A stretch of 64,000 nucleotides of DNA, from the NCBI RefSeq assembly GCF_001540865.1, contig NC_033622.1, positions 7,700,584-7,764,583 of the forward strand. The letters are read 5' to 3'. The translations under genes were made by a program, and so were the position numbers. The DNA is from Ananas comosus (taxonomy: Eukaryota > Streptophyta > Magnoliopsida > Poales > Bromeliaceae). The number at the start of each line of letters is the position of its first letter. Positions within the stretch are counted from its first letter, which is position 1. A model generated the notes under the pieces. It ran no database searches. It was not told where the DNA came from and saw only the letters and a program-made list of their open reading frames with translations. Below are positions 37,717 to 48,826 of this stretch, one piece after another.

Positions 37717-37781
37717 TAAAGTGACCATAAAAAATAAGTATCCTTTGCCGAGCATTTGTAACGTGTTTGATCAACTGTAAG
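37717..37781 (+). pseudogene. Ty3 reverse transcriptase remnant, right half
   Basis: Continues the RT from 16082 after the shared TAAAG target site, reading TIKNKYPLP then a degraded VFDQL before a stop. Beyond about 37781 the RT sequence is lost and LTR-like sequence begins, so the element also suffered a deletion. Confidence 0.7.
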
Positions 37782-39069
37782 TATCCATTTTTGGTGTTTT
37801 TAGGGTAAAAGAACTTGGAGGTGAGCTAGTAGCCTACAGAAGCCTAATTGCAAGTGTCTACGGGCAACTAAGAGCATTCTAAGTTGAGTTGTGTTCTACG
37901 AAAGTAAATAAATCACTTCTATGTCTATAGAGAATAACTAAATTAAGTTATACATATTGCATGGTTGTTTAAATAACAGATATGCATACATGAGGCATAT
38001 ATTGCTTGGAATGATTAATTTTGCTACTATGCATGAGTAAATGTGCATGTTATATTGGACAAGTAAATGCTTGCATTGTTATATTGCATTATATATTTAT
38101 GGACCAGCTATAGGTTGACATTCTCTAGGATTGTTAGAGAACTCTATATACGAACCTTCAAATACAGCCATTGAACATAATTGGAAAATATAGTGGTAGA
38201 ATGACCACTTGGACATGAATGACATTAAACTTAGAGAGGTTGGCAACATAGGGTGAAATATATTGACTCTTGTCGAGATTATGAAAGTGGCAATTTCGCT
38301 ACCTACGGACTTAGGGCAAAACTGGGGACGGTGATTTCATTTCTCGGCAGCTAATAAACATTTCGTGACTTGTGGACTTATGGCTAAGTGGTGTGGCGAT
38401 TTAGCTACCTAACGCCAAATGAAGGCAACGATTCCGCATGTCATTAACTCAAGATAGAGTCAGATGACATGACTAAGATAATGAATTTAGTGAGTTAAAA
38501 GATAGTTTAAATCACATGAGTAGGTTTCGTTATTATGAGTAGAGGTATAAGTATGATTAGTTCTAATGGCATATAGTAAAAATTTATATACTTATGTGAT
38601 TATCTATTATTTGCTAACCCATACTTATGCTACCTCCTTTGGACCTAATGGGTCGAGCTTTTTTCTTGGGTGGTTGTACCTACTAAAAACTATGTTTATA
38701 GTTCTCATTCCCATATTTTTTAGGTATATTTAAGGCAGTCGCCACGAAGAAAGGAAAGTGTGTAAATCAGTAGAAACCATCCTTCCATTTTGTTTTGGTA
38801 TTTCCAAAGTTACACCCCGTACGGAATAATGTAATGAAAGAGAAAAGAAAATAAAAAATGCAAAGCTTATTTTGGGATTGTATGTAGGAAGAAATTTGTG
38901 TATGTAATTGAATGGTACGAGTGATGTAATAGAAGCAGTTTTACTCCTATTTGGAATGTAAGATGTATACTGGCTGTAATGCCTTGGGAGGATAGAAAAG
39001 CTCTATTTGTTCAACGGGTCTGGTGTACATGCTCGATGAGTGCTTCCGTTGCAAGCTCGAGGCGTGACA
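37782..39069 (+). mobile_element. 3' portion of a Ty3 LTR, 5'-truncated
   Basis: Ends CTCGAGGCGTGACA. It shares the AAACTATGTTTATAGTT hairpin (about 38687) and the general layout of the long LTRs, including the TTAGGGTAAAAGAACTTGG segment that corresponds to TTAGGGTGCTAG elsewhere. The start is missing. It probably belongs to the element whose RT lies next to it. Confidence 0.6.
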
Positions 39070-39614
39070 AGTAATAATTGTAGCAACATTAGTGGAGATT
39101 CAGCTATTTGGATCACATTGGAGTTTCCAACTGTGGTTTTAGCTCTTGTTCGTGGTGTAGCAAAGGAGGAGAACTTGTAGATTGGGTTATTTCAACTAAA
39201 TTAGAGTTTAGTCATTGTGAATTTAGATTCTCGAAATTGAATCGAGTTTTCGTTAGATTTTTTATTCCAAGTTTTATTCCTGCATAATCCCTATTTGGAG
39301 TTGGACTTTCTTTGATTTTCCTACTTGGTTTGGAGCTGTGGAGGGGGGTGAGTGGTTGGATTAAGTTTGTTAATTTGGATGAAATTCAAATTTTTATTAA
39401 CCGAATGAAAGATTTTAGTGAATTTCGGATTAGATTGATCTAGCAAGTTTCTTGCTGATCTTTTGATATTTTGGGAGTTCATTCTTGCTAGTATTACTGT
39501 GATCTTCTTTCTTGGAGCTACAATTACTGCGTTTCTGGATTTAAGATGGGTTTAGTATATCAAATACAATAAACTAGCTATTATGTCTAGTGTGTTATTC
39601 AGCCTATACATGAT
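39070..39614. other. Unassigned sequence, no gene seen
   Basis: AT-rich, no long frame and no repeat signature recognised. Confidence 0.4.
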
Positions 39615-40210
39615 GGGCTTGTTTGGTTCATCCATTTTGGGTATGAAATGGGAATCGGTTTGATCAAATCCGGTTAATTTTGTTTGGTTCGCATGAATCG
39701 GTTTGGGATTCTTATTCCGGACTGGAATGGGAATGGCCCATTAGCCTTCAACTTGATTCCGGTCTTCTAGCCCGGATTGAGATTTCATTCCGGAAGCCCA
39801 CTAAGTTCTCGAAGCCCATGTGACCATCTCACCCTCCTTCTCTTCACCCCTTTCTCATCAAAAAAAAAAAAAAACCTATCCTCTCTCAAAACCCTATCCC
39901 TAACCCACATCAATAAAAGTTTTTAAAAATAAATTTGATATTTTTTTTGGAAAACTTATTAGAGAATAGTATTATATTTTTCATAAATTTTAAATAATAT
40001 AAATTTATATTTGAGAGTAAAATTAGTATTATAGTATCCTATAATTTTTTTAGTTTATACGAACCAAACAATGAAATGTGAATAACTCATTCCAATTCTC
40101 AATCCACAAATAAACCAAACGTCTTCGGGGAGTGGGCCATTCCAATTACCATTCCAATTCATTCTCATTCCATTATCCATTCCAATTCCACCCTTGAACC
40201 AAACAAGCCC
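39615..40210. mobile_element. MITE with GGGCTTGTTTGGTTC terminal repeats
   Basis: GGGCTTGTTTGGTTCA at the left end is matched by its reverse complement TGAACCAAACAAGCCC (allowing one base) at the right end. The interior holds repeated GGAATGG/CCATTCC motifs in opposite orientations. A 3-bp direct repeat GAT flanks it (39612-39614, 40211-40213). Similar termini are known from plant PIF/Harbinger-like MITEs, which also make 3-bp duplications, although TAA/TTA is usual. It encodes no transposase. Confidence 0.7.
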
Positions 40211-40463
40211 GATATGTTTATGAATGTAGTAGTAGAATGAAAATTTCTATTGGACATAGAATTTTGTAAGCTGAACATAATCAAAGTATCGTATTACTAT
40301 TCATGGTATTTTCTTTCATGGCCATCTAGGTGAATTGTAGCATTTTATACACTACCAATTCACTAAGCAATCCAAACCAAATACATGTAAATATAACATC
40401 GAACTTGATTGCTCTTTTATGCCGGCCTTGGGTAGGAAGGATTAGTGGTAGTGTGGGTCATCT

Positions 40464-42122
40464 TGTCACGCCTCGACACCCGCCTATTTAGTCGAATTCG
40501 GGCACGCCGACAGACTGCCGAACGGATAGAGTTTCCCCTGTACGTCCTAGGCGTCGCAATCAATACAATTCACGATGTTCCAACCAGGAATAGAAATCAA
40601 GCATATATTGCATAAGGAAGTATCAAAAAGATAAACAACTAAGTTATTACAAGCATTCACCAGCTTACATTTTTACATCACAGTTTTTTTTACATTCAAC
40701 TTCCAAATTACAATCTAATTATTACAAATTTATTACAAGTTTGATAAATTCTAGTTCTTTCCTTTCCCTATACCCCTAGGCTATGCCGACACGGGGTACT
40801 GCTATCTCTGATTTCTGGGGTAAGGCGCTACCTACGGAGCTACGCCCTTTCCTCGCGTTGTCGCGCCGCTCACGTGCGAACCTGTAACACCCCAAAACAA
40901 CGTGGGTTGAGAACCAACTCCATGTTTCCCAGTGGGTACGGCCACCCAAGGGAAGAGCTCGACCGACAGGTCCAAAGAAGGCAAACACATGTTAGTCCAA
41001 TAAGCAGATAGATATATATATATATATATTAATCTTAAATATGCAACTAACATTACCATGCCTTACCTCACAACTGTAACGATGCCATGCTATATGCAAC
41101 ATGAATATATATGCAACAACTAGTAGATCTATTGATTCTACATTCAATCTTGCTAACTTTAGTTCATATCATCCAACTCTAAGGTTTCTATTACCTTAGG
41201 TTTATCACATTTACCACTAGCCCTCAAGTTTCTATCTACCTTATTCCAGCTAGCCACCCGACTCGGCCTCGAGTCAATCAACAGTGGATAATCCGCGCTC
41301 TGCCCGGCTCGAGGTGAAGGAACTCTCACATGCACCTCAGCCTGCAAGCCAAGAACCACATCACCCAACGGTCCGCCCAAAGGTCCGTGCACCGTGGTCA
41401 GGGATCCCACGGTGGGAGAGGAACATGCCGCATACACCCACAGCCGAGATCCTCGATAGGGAGAGGAACATGCCGCATACACCCTAGCGCTCTCTGTTCT
41501 TGCTCAGTCATAATCCTCGAAGTTCTTCCGGTAGGAGAGGAACATGCCACATGCACCCGCAGCCAAGAACTATCGAATTCACAATTCCTGGGATTCCGGA
41601 ATCCACTTCACATAGCTCAAGGGTTGGTCTCAAACCCTATAGTATTGACCTATCTAGGTCCGATGTCCTTTCCACCCTAGGTCCAACTGACTCTAGGTTC
41701 AATGCCTCTATCAAATAAACTAGGTTTACTTTAACTCTAGGCTCAATTCTCAACCTATGTTCTCGACAGTAGGTTAATGCCACACACCTAGATTTAGTTA
41801 ACTCTAGGTTTATTCTCAACCTATGTTCTTTAACACTAGGTTAGATGCCACTCGACCTATGTTTAATAACACTAGGTTTATTGTCATTCATGTTCAACCT
41901 ATGTTTAATACACTAGGTTAGATGCCACTCGACCTATGTTTAATAACACTAGGTTCATTGTCATTCATATTCAACCTATATTTGGTCACGGGCCGGGCCC
42001 GGCCAGTCCCGAGCATGTTTCAGCCCGGAAAATGTGGGCCGTGCCGGTCCGGCACGGCCCACATTACACCCCTAACTGCATTCCACCGCAACTTCATAAC
42101 TACAGAAGTTCGGCGCCTTACA
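40464..42122 (-). mobile_element. Solo LTR (Ty3), reverse orientation, 1.66 kb
   Basis: Begins TGTCACGCCTCGACACC, ends GGCGCCTTACA, with the 5-bp duplication CATCT (40459-40463, 42123-42127). It is shorter than the Tekay-type LTRs but has the CCCAGTGGGTACGGCCACCC block. It contains repeated CTAGGTT/AACCTATG motifs at 41650-41980. A hAT-like terminus (GTGGGCCGTGCC...TTACACCCCTA) lies near 42026-42075. No coding capacity. Confidence 0.8.
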
Positions 42123-42127
42123 CATCT

Positions 42128-42463
42128 TGTGCCCAAGATTTGGGTCAAGTCCGAGTATTGGCTGATTCCATGTCAACTATATTAGCCGTGGGATTAGACG
42201 GCGATACTAGACAAAGACATCTCCATTGGATTGTGCCGAGGACACTTTGTTAGTGCTTTTTGGTGATTTGTTTGCTCATATACGTCGACCATACCCTGCA
42301 AGAGCTTAGTATGCTTGACCTGAGCTCATATACGTCATCCACGAGCGGGCCGCTCCTCTCGAGTGCCATTTTGGAGGTTTGCGGCTTGATTTAGTTAGAT
42401 TTTTATTTTCACGTCAATGACTTGCCAAATTTTTGGTATATATCAAACGTGAGGCGGGTGTAG
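42128..42463. other. Unassigned sequence between solo LTR and chromovirus
   Basis: No gene recognised. It forms the target of both neighbouring insertions. Confidence 0.4.
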
Positions 42464-42942
42464 TGTCAAGACTTAGAAATTTTCTCCAAGATTTTTCTTT
42501 GCAATCACTCAAACTCCAAAGTGGATATTTGTCGGAGCTTTTGCCTTGATCTTCTAAAAGCATCTCTGTGGATCTCGGGACTGATGGCGCAGGAACCGAG
42601 GAGTCTCTTAGAGTTTCTATGTTTTCAAAAGATGTATTTATTAGTACTCTTGGGAATTTGTAATCTCCTCTTTTGGCTTGTAATTTCATGCCACATAGCA
42701 TCTTTCTGTTGGTGAGTGCCTTTAAATAGATGTGAACTCCCCCCCCCCCTTCAACTCAGAATCCTCTTTTGTAATTCTCTACTTCAAAAGGAATAGAAGA
42801 GCTTTTTTCATCTCTCTCTATTCTTCTTAGTCTAGGGCCAGTATTTCCTAACTTAGCAAGTAAAGAGGTAGGCTTGCTCACTTCGCGAAGGAAGGCAAGC
42901 GCCACACGGGCTAAACGAGCAATTTAGCTTAAGTCCGTGACA
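42464..42942 (+). mobile_element. 5' LTR of the chromovirus
   Basis: Starts TGTCAAGACTTAG, ends GTCCGTGACA; matches 62434-62925. Shared blocks include CTCCAAGATTTTTCTTT, GGAATAGAAGAGCTTT (GGAATAAAAGAGCTTT in the partner) and GCTTAAGTCCGTGACA. The pair differs by substitutions and small indels, so the insertion is not recent. Confidence 0.88.
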
Positions 42943-42944
42943 GT

Positions 42945-42956
42945 TGGTATCAGAGC
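42945..42956 (+). other. Primer binding site, tRNA-Met
   Basis: TGGTATCAGAGC, two bases after the LTR end. Confidence 0.9.
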
Positions 42957-42976
42957 GAGTTTGCTGTTGGAAAGCG

Positions 42977-44020
42977 ATGTCGACGTCGGAAACTGCCGTT
43001 TGTGACGTTGTGCCTGAGCCCATGGCGACCAAGCACGGTAAGAGCAAGGAGGCGCAGACTCTGGCAAGAGAGTTTGCCTTACTTGAGGACCCCATAAGCA
43101 TGTTGGAGGATTCTATTGCTAAAGTGGATGTTGCGGCTGCCTTGGCCATGTTCCGTGAGCAGCTCAAGTAGTTACGCCATGACCCCATCGTGATGATGAC
43201 AAGAAGGCGCTGATCGAGAAGATCGTCTCCCGTAGCGATGATCGACCTCAAGACGAGGGTGGCAATTCTTGAAAAAATGGTGGCTTGTGGCATCGAGACA
43301 CAGAAGGCATACACCCCAAAGATTCGCGTCCCTGAACCCTAATGCTTTAAGGGCACGCGTGATGAGAAGGATATTGATAATTCCCTATGGCACAAGGAGC
43401 GCTATCTTAGGGCGCTACGGTTGGAGAACGAGGATGACAAGGTCCAAACCGCTTCTATATACCTCGCCAATGACGTAATGCTCTGGTGGCAACAGCATTC
43501 TGCAGAGACTGCGAAGGGCCAATACAAGCTAAAGACTTAGGAGGACTACGTACGCAGGCTGGAGGCATAGTTCTAGCCGGAGCACATCGAGTACTTGGCG
43601 CGGAGGCAACTTCGACAACTCAAGCACACGGGAAACCTCAAGGAGTACGTCAAGGAGTACTCTACGCTAATGCTTGCCATCACTAGCATGGCTGAGGAGG
43701 ATAGACTATTCTTCTTCCTCCACGGTCTGCAACCATGGGCTAACAAGGAGCTTGTGGCGAGGTACGTCAAAGATATGAGCTTCGCTATTTCCTTGGCGGA
43801 GAAGTTACCGGAGTATGAGAAGCTGGATTTCACTCATGGCAAACCACCTAAGACAGGCAAGGACAAAGGTAGGGGAGACCGCCGCGAGCAGCGAGATCAC
43901 AAAGGCCAAGAGCGAAAGGGCCTTCTGTAGAAGAGGAAAATCTCTTGCTATGTCTGCAAAGCTTATTATTGGGTGTGGGATTGCCCAAAGAAAATGACTG
44001 TCAATGCCATCCAAGCCGAG
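42977..44020 (+). pseudogene. Chromovirus Gag, disrupted
   Basis: The chosen ATG (42977) opens MSTSETAVCDVVPEPMA and runs to a stop near 43171. After frameshifts the capsid-like part reads LARRQLRQLKHTGNLKEYVK, then MLAITSMAEEDRLFFFLHGL and QPWANKEL. A nucleocapsid knuckle follows as CYVC...DCPKK, in which the zinc-binding His is missing. TAG codons stand where Gln or Trp is expected (for example EA-stop-F-stop-PEH near 43566-43580). The protein would form virus-like particles and package RNA; this copy cannot be translated. Confidence 0.8.
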
Positions 44021-44099
44021 GAGGGTCAGGACAAGGCGAAGATAAAGATGGGTGTGTTGCGGCTCGGCAGCACGGTCTAGGGGCAAGCGAGTAGTAGCA

Positions 44100-45447
44100 A
44101 GCCACTCAAGAAAGAGCTTCTGATCTTGAGGCCAAGCGGATGGGCCTCAAACTCGAGGAGGACACGAGCAAAATCAAGGCTGTTAACTCAGTGGCACAGT
44201 CTGTCACAAGGGTAGCCAAAGGGGTGACGATTGCTGTAGGACCCTGGACGCGTATAGCGAACTTCACCACCGCTACCATCGACGACTTCAAAGTCATCCT
44301 CGGCATTGACTTCCTCGCTTTTATCGAAAGTAGTCCCGATGTTGTATCTCGAGGCCTTGAGCATTATGGGGGAGGCGGCCCCGTGCATGGTCTTGGTAAG
44401 CCACGGTAAGCCGGCGGCAACCCACATCCTCTCAGCTATGCAATTGCGAAAGGGGTTGAAGCACAGAGAAGTTACTTACCTTGCGGCCATCTGCTAGGTG
44501 AGTGGAGAGGACCTTGAGAATGAGGGCCCTCCAGCAGAGATTGATGTAGTCCTAGAAGAGTTCAAGGACGTCATGCCCCAGGAGTTGCTCAAGAAACTTT
44601 CGCCCAGGAGGAAGGTGGACCATGCGATCGAGCTTGAGCCAAGAGCCAAGCCACGAGCGACGGCACCATACCGCATGGCCCCGCTAGAGCTCAAGGAGTT
44701 GCAATGTCAGCTGAAGGACCTCCCCTATGCGGGCTTCATCAGGCTGTCGAAAGCACTCTACGGAGCACCAGTCTTGTTCTAAAAGAAGAGCGACGGAAGC
44801 CTGCGGCTCTATATTGATAATAAAGCACTCAACAAGGTGATGGTAAAGAACAAGTACTTTATTTCTCTAGTTGCAGATTTGTTCGACCAACTTGGCAAAG
44901 CGAAGTTCTTCACCAAATTAGACCTTCGCTTGGGGTACTACCAAGTTAGGATTCCGGAGGGCGATGAGGAAAAGATGGCATGCGTGATGAGGTATGGAGC
45001 CTACGAGTTCCTCATCATGCCATTCGGCCTGATGAATGCACCGGCGACCTTTTGCACCCTGATGAACAAGCTATTCCACCATTATCTCAATTGCTTTGTG
45101 TTAGTGTGCCTCGATGACATTGTCATGTACAGCAACACTATGGAGGAGCACGTAGAGCACTTGCGGACGATCTTCCAAGTGCTGCGGGAAAACTAACTTT
45201 ATGTCAAGAGATAGAAGGTGCACTTCCTTGGCCATTAGATAGGCCGAGGACAACTCTGCATGGACCAGTAAAAAGTATGAGCAATCTGCGAGTGGGAAGT
45301 GCCCACGACGGTGTCCGAGCTGCGATCCTTCCTCGAATTCATCAACTATTATCGCCACTTCATCGCGGGCTACTCCGCTCGAGCAGCCCCTTTGACGGAC
45401 TTGCTGAAGAAGACCTAGTCATTGGACTGGACCCCTCGATGCGTGGA
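44100..45447 (+). pseudogene. Chromovirus protease C-terminus and reverse transcriptase, disrupted
   Basis: The protease end is recognised by DFKVILGIDFLAF (about 44286-44322); an intact DTG/DSG active site is not seen. RT follows with PRRKVDHAIELEPRAKP, PYRMAPLELKEL, then FFTKLDLRLGYYQVRIPEGD, YEFLIMPFGLMNAPATF and VCLDDIVMYS. The polymerase motif is CLDD instead of YLDD; both Asp are kept. Stops replace Gln at LF-stop-KKS (about 44780) and EN-stop-LYVK (about 45196), and Trp at KKT-stop-SLDW (about 45417). The frame is cut at 45447 by a solo LTR and resumes at 47990. Confidence 0.85.
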
Positions 45448-47989
45448 TGTCACGCCCCGCCCCGAAACCACTACCAATATGGCACGATTCGGCCGCGGCG
45501 ACGGACCGCCGAACGGACAGCATCTCCCTTGTCCGCCCAAGGCTCAACGACAGGAATGTGTACAAGAATTTACCCAGGACTTCAAATTCTAAACATACAC
45601 ATTCAACGAGGGCACAAACAGTGCCGACAACAAGAAGAGCAGGTAATCCACAAGATATACGAGTGAAATAAAGAGAGTACTTTACTAACTATTACAATAG
45701 TTGCATTCATTACATAGGTGACTAATGCAAAAAGGAAAGCTACTATACTACCACGGTCTCACTGGTCGGGCACGACGCCCTTGCCGCGGTCCTCTCTCTG
45801 CAGCCCTGAATCTACCACTGGAAATAGAGTGGGGTGAGAACTATCTTCCATAGTTCCCAGTGGGCTCGGCCGCCGACTCTGCCGATCTCCCCACTAGGTC
45901 CAAGTGGGCACAAGTAACAACAGATAGATAGATAGATAGATATGTATCTGAAAGCTGTAAATGCAGTAGTAGGAAAACTATGCTACTATGCCCATAATCA
46001 TGAATATGAATGCATGCGTCATATAATAAGGTTTACTACCAAGCTAACAAATTCGATCCATGTTCGAATAGTAATGTTCAATGACATTAATAAACCTTTA
46101 ACCTTTTCATTTACCCAATCTGTGGCGAGGCCCTAGGGCTCGCCCATGACTCACCTTTCAATCCCAAAGTGGGGAGGGAGCTCCAAGTGCACCCAAGCCC
46201 GGGACCGTCTGCGGACCTCCATGTGGTCCGGACCTCCAAGTGGTCCTAGTCGCGCGACACTCCGGAGTACTCGACGACAATCCCCTCCATGTGGGGATTG
46301 GATGGCTATACCATCCCAAACGCAGACTGTGAGCTAGATCTATCCTCTTCAAGTGAGGAGGCTCTACAACTAGAGTCAATAACCGAATCGAATCCTCTCT
46401 AGGGGAGGACGCCCTATACTAGGGTCAACGACTATCGCGGAATCATCGGTTCCCGACATTCATGCAATGCTATTTAGTTTTCTAAATTCATTGTTCACAA
46501 GGCATTTTCTAAGGGATCCACCTATCCCTAGGTCTATCGACCCCTAGTGTTATTTACACTACATTAATGCCACTCGTCATCATTTATCGTTCGGATGCCA
46601 CTCGTGTTCTTTAACACTATCCACTACTTCCTATGTCATCAACACCCCCATCGGGTTCATCTCTTTTCTTTCGCACCGTAGGATCCACGTCTCGACCCAA
46701 TCATCACCTATCTAAATTACCAAGCGTTCCCAAGCACACTAGGTCATAAATTAGAAAGCATAAGGAATGGAGCTACTATGCAATCCTACCATGCAACATG
46801 CAGAGATGAGATTAAATGCAATCTAAGACATAGAAAGGAGTTCGAAAGTTTCGGATGACACCCCCCACCTTTAATCAATGTAGAGGTTGCGGAAATCTCT
46901 CCTGGCGAGCTTTACGAAGAGGCTTTAGCCTTCCTCGCCTAAATCCAAACTATCCCGGCCCGATTTTGCCGAGAACTTCACGTCGGTTCGCCGAATGCCG
47001 AAATCGACTTCGCCCCCGCGTTTTGGGACCTATCAATAGGGTTTCCAAGGCTTCAAATGAGATCAATCTCACACTTTTACAAAAACCCCATTTTGGAGCC
47101 CTAGGTTTGCACCTATAGCAAACCACCTAATAAATCCCTAGATTCTTGGGATTGATCTATTTAGAAGCTAGCTTAGGGTTCATTTGACCCATTCCAAAGC
47201 ATAAAATCCAAAAACCCTAAGTTCTAGGAGCTAGGGTTTGTAGCTTACCTCTTGAGCTACACCAATGGGAAGAGGAGAGGGAGAGGAAGATGCTCCTAGC
47301 TTCCTTCTTCTTCTTCTCCTTCTTCTTCTTCTTCTCCTCCTTCTTCTTCTTCTTCTCTTTCTTCTTCTCCTTCTTTGTTATCTCTAGAGAGAGAGAGGGA
47401 GCAAGAGAGAAATGAGAGTGAGAGAGAGAGAAATGAGAGAGTGTGAGGGAGAGAGAGAGCTCAGCCCACTCAAATAAAGGCCATTTTGCATAAAAGCCCC
47501 TCAACTTTCACTCCTGTGCACTGCCCTCACTGGGCAATTTTCGCGCGAAGGGACCGGTCTCCCCGACTTAGGACCGGTCCCCGAGAGCTTCCCTCGGGCG
47601 CACGCGTTCGGGAACCGGTCTCTCCCCGAGAGACCGGTCCTCACCTGGGAGACCGGTCCCCGAGAGCTCGATTTTCAGGACTTAGCCAATTTTTGGCAAT
47701 TCTCGCTAGGACCACGTTCGGGAACCGGTCCCTCCCTGCCAGGGACCGGTTGCATCACGCAATCCCGCTTAACCCAGCCAGGGGAACCGGTCTCTCACCT
47801 CCAGAGACTGGTCCCCGAGAGTAATCTTAGCCCAATGATGCAGTTTGCATCATTTGCTCTCGCGGACTCAACTCCAAAGCACTTTTTGTGTTTGGGACAT
47901 TCTCAACTCCCACAAAGGGTATGCTTTCGACGATTAGTCGATCCTGGATGAAGTACAATCCTCGTATTTCGAGAATTCACTTCCTTACA
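45448..47989 (-). mobile_element. Solo LTR (Ty3), reverse, inside the chromovirus pol
   Basis: Begins TGTCACGCCCCGCCCCG and ends CACTTCCTTACA, with the 5-bp duplication GTGGA (45443-45447, 47990-47994). An ACCGGTC/GACCGGT array lies at 47550-47815, about 170-440 bp from the LTR start. A CTTCTTCTTCTCC tract (47307-47375), equivalent to the GAA-rich leader of other LTRs, precedes it in the plus direction. A GAACTAT...ATAGTTC hairpin lies near 45838-45857. A (GATA)n repeat is at 45925-45942. No coding. Confidence 0.9.
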
Positions 47990-48826
47990 GTGGAGGTATT
48001 CAAGGAGTTGAAGTGGGCGGTGATAGAACATTTGATGCTACGTCTTCCTGACTACAGCCACCTATTCGAGGTGCATACTGATGCCTCAGACTTCGCCATT
48101 GGCGGTGTCCTCGTGTAGGACGGACACCCTATCACCAACGAGGCAAGCTCAACGACCCTGAGTGGCAATATACGGTGCAGGAGAAGGAGATGACTGTCGT
48201 AGTGCACTACCTCAGGACTTGGCAACACTATCTCTTTGGAAGCAAGTTCGTTGTACGAATGGACAATGTCGCAACGAGCTACTTCCTCACTCAGAAGAAG
48301 TTGTCACCCAAGCAGGCGAGGTGGCAGGACTTTCTGGCAGAGTTTGACATGGAGCTCATGTACAAGCCTGGAAAGGAAAACTATGTGGTTGACGTACTCA
48401 GCCGCAAGGCAGAGTTGGCAGCAGTGTGCTAGCTCCAAGGCGTGATCAAGGAGCGAATCCACGAAGAGACTTGCAAAGACCCTATGGCTAAAGGACTCGT
48501 GCGACTCGTCAAGGTAGGCAAGGAGCATCAGTTCTGGCTTAGCGATGGGTTGCTCCTCACCAAAGGGCGTCACGTCTATATGTCCAGATGGGGCAATCTT
48601 CGTCGAGAGCTCATAAAGGACTATCATGGCTCCAATTGGACTGGACATCCGGGGTAGAAGCGGACCCTGGCACTACTTGAGGTTGCCTTCTATTGGCCTC
48701 GCATGCACGATTATGTAGAGACGTACGTGTGGACCTGTCTTGTGTGCCAGCAAGATAAGGTGGAGTGCCAGAAGCCAGGGGGCCTCCTCGAGCCCTTGCC
48801 TACACTGACACATCCGTGGGAGAGTG
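47990..48826 (+). pseudogene. Chromovirus RNase H and integrase N-terminus, disrupted
   Basis: The frame after the solo LTR gives LRLPDYSHLFEVHTDASDFA (start of RNase H, Asp present), then a stop for Gln at VLV-stop-DGHP. A frameshift near 48130-48180 is followed by YTVQEKEMTVVVHYLRTWQH, YLFGSKFVVRMDN and YKPGKENYVVDVLSRKAELA. The integrase zinc domain reads HGSNWTGHPG...CLVCQQDK, with a stop for Trp after HPG. It is cut at 48826 by the Tekay element in the middle of HPWE|SVSM. Confidence 0.85.

Noticed and set aside
41007..41030. (TA)n with GATA units as a possible regulatory site
   Set aside because: Ordinary microsatellite inside a solo LTR; similar GATA repeats occur at 45925.
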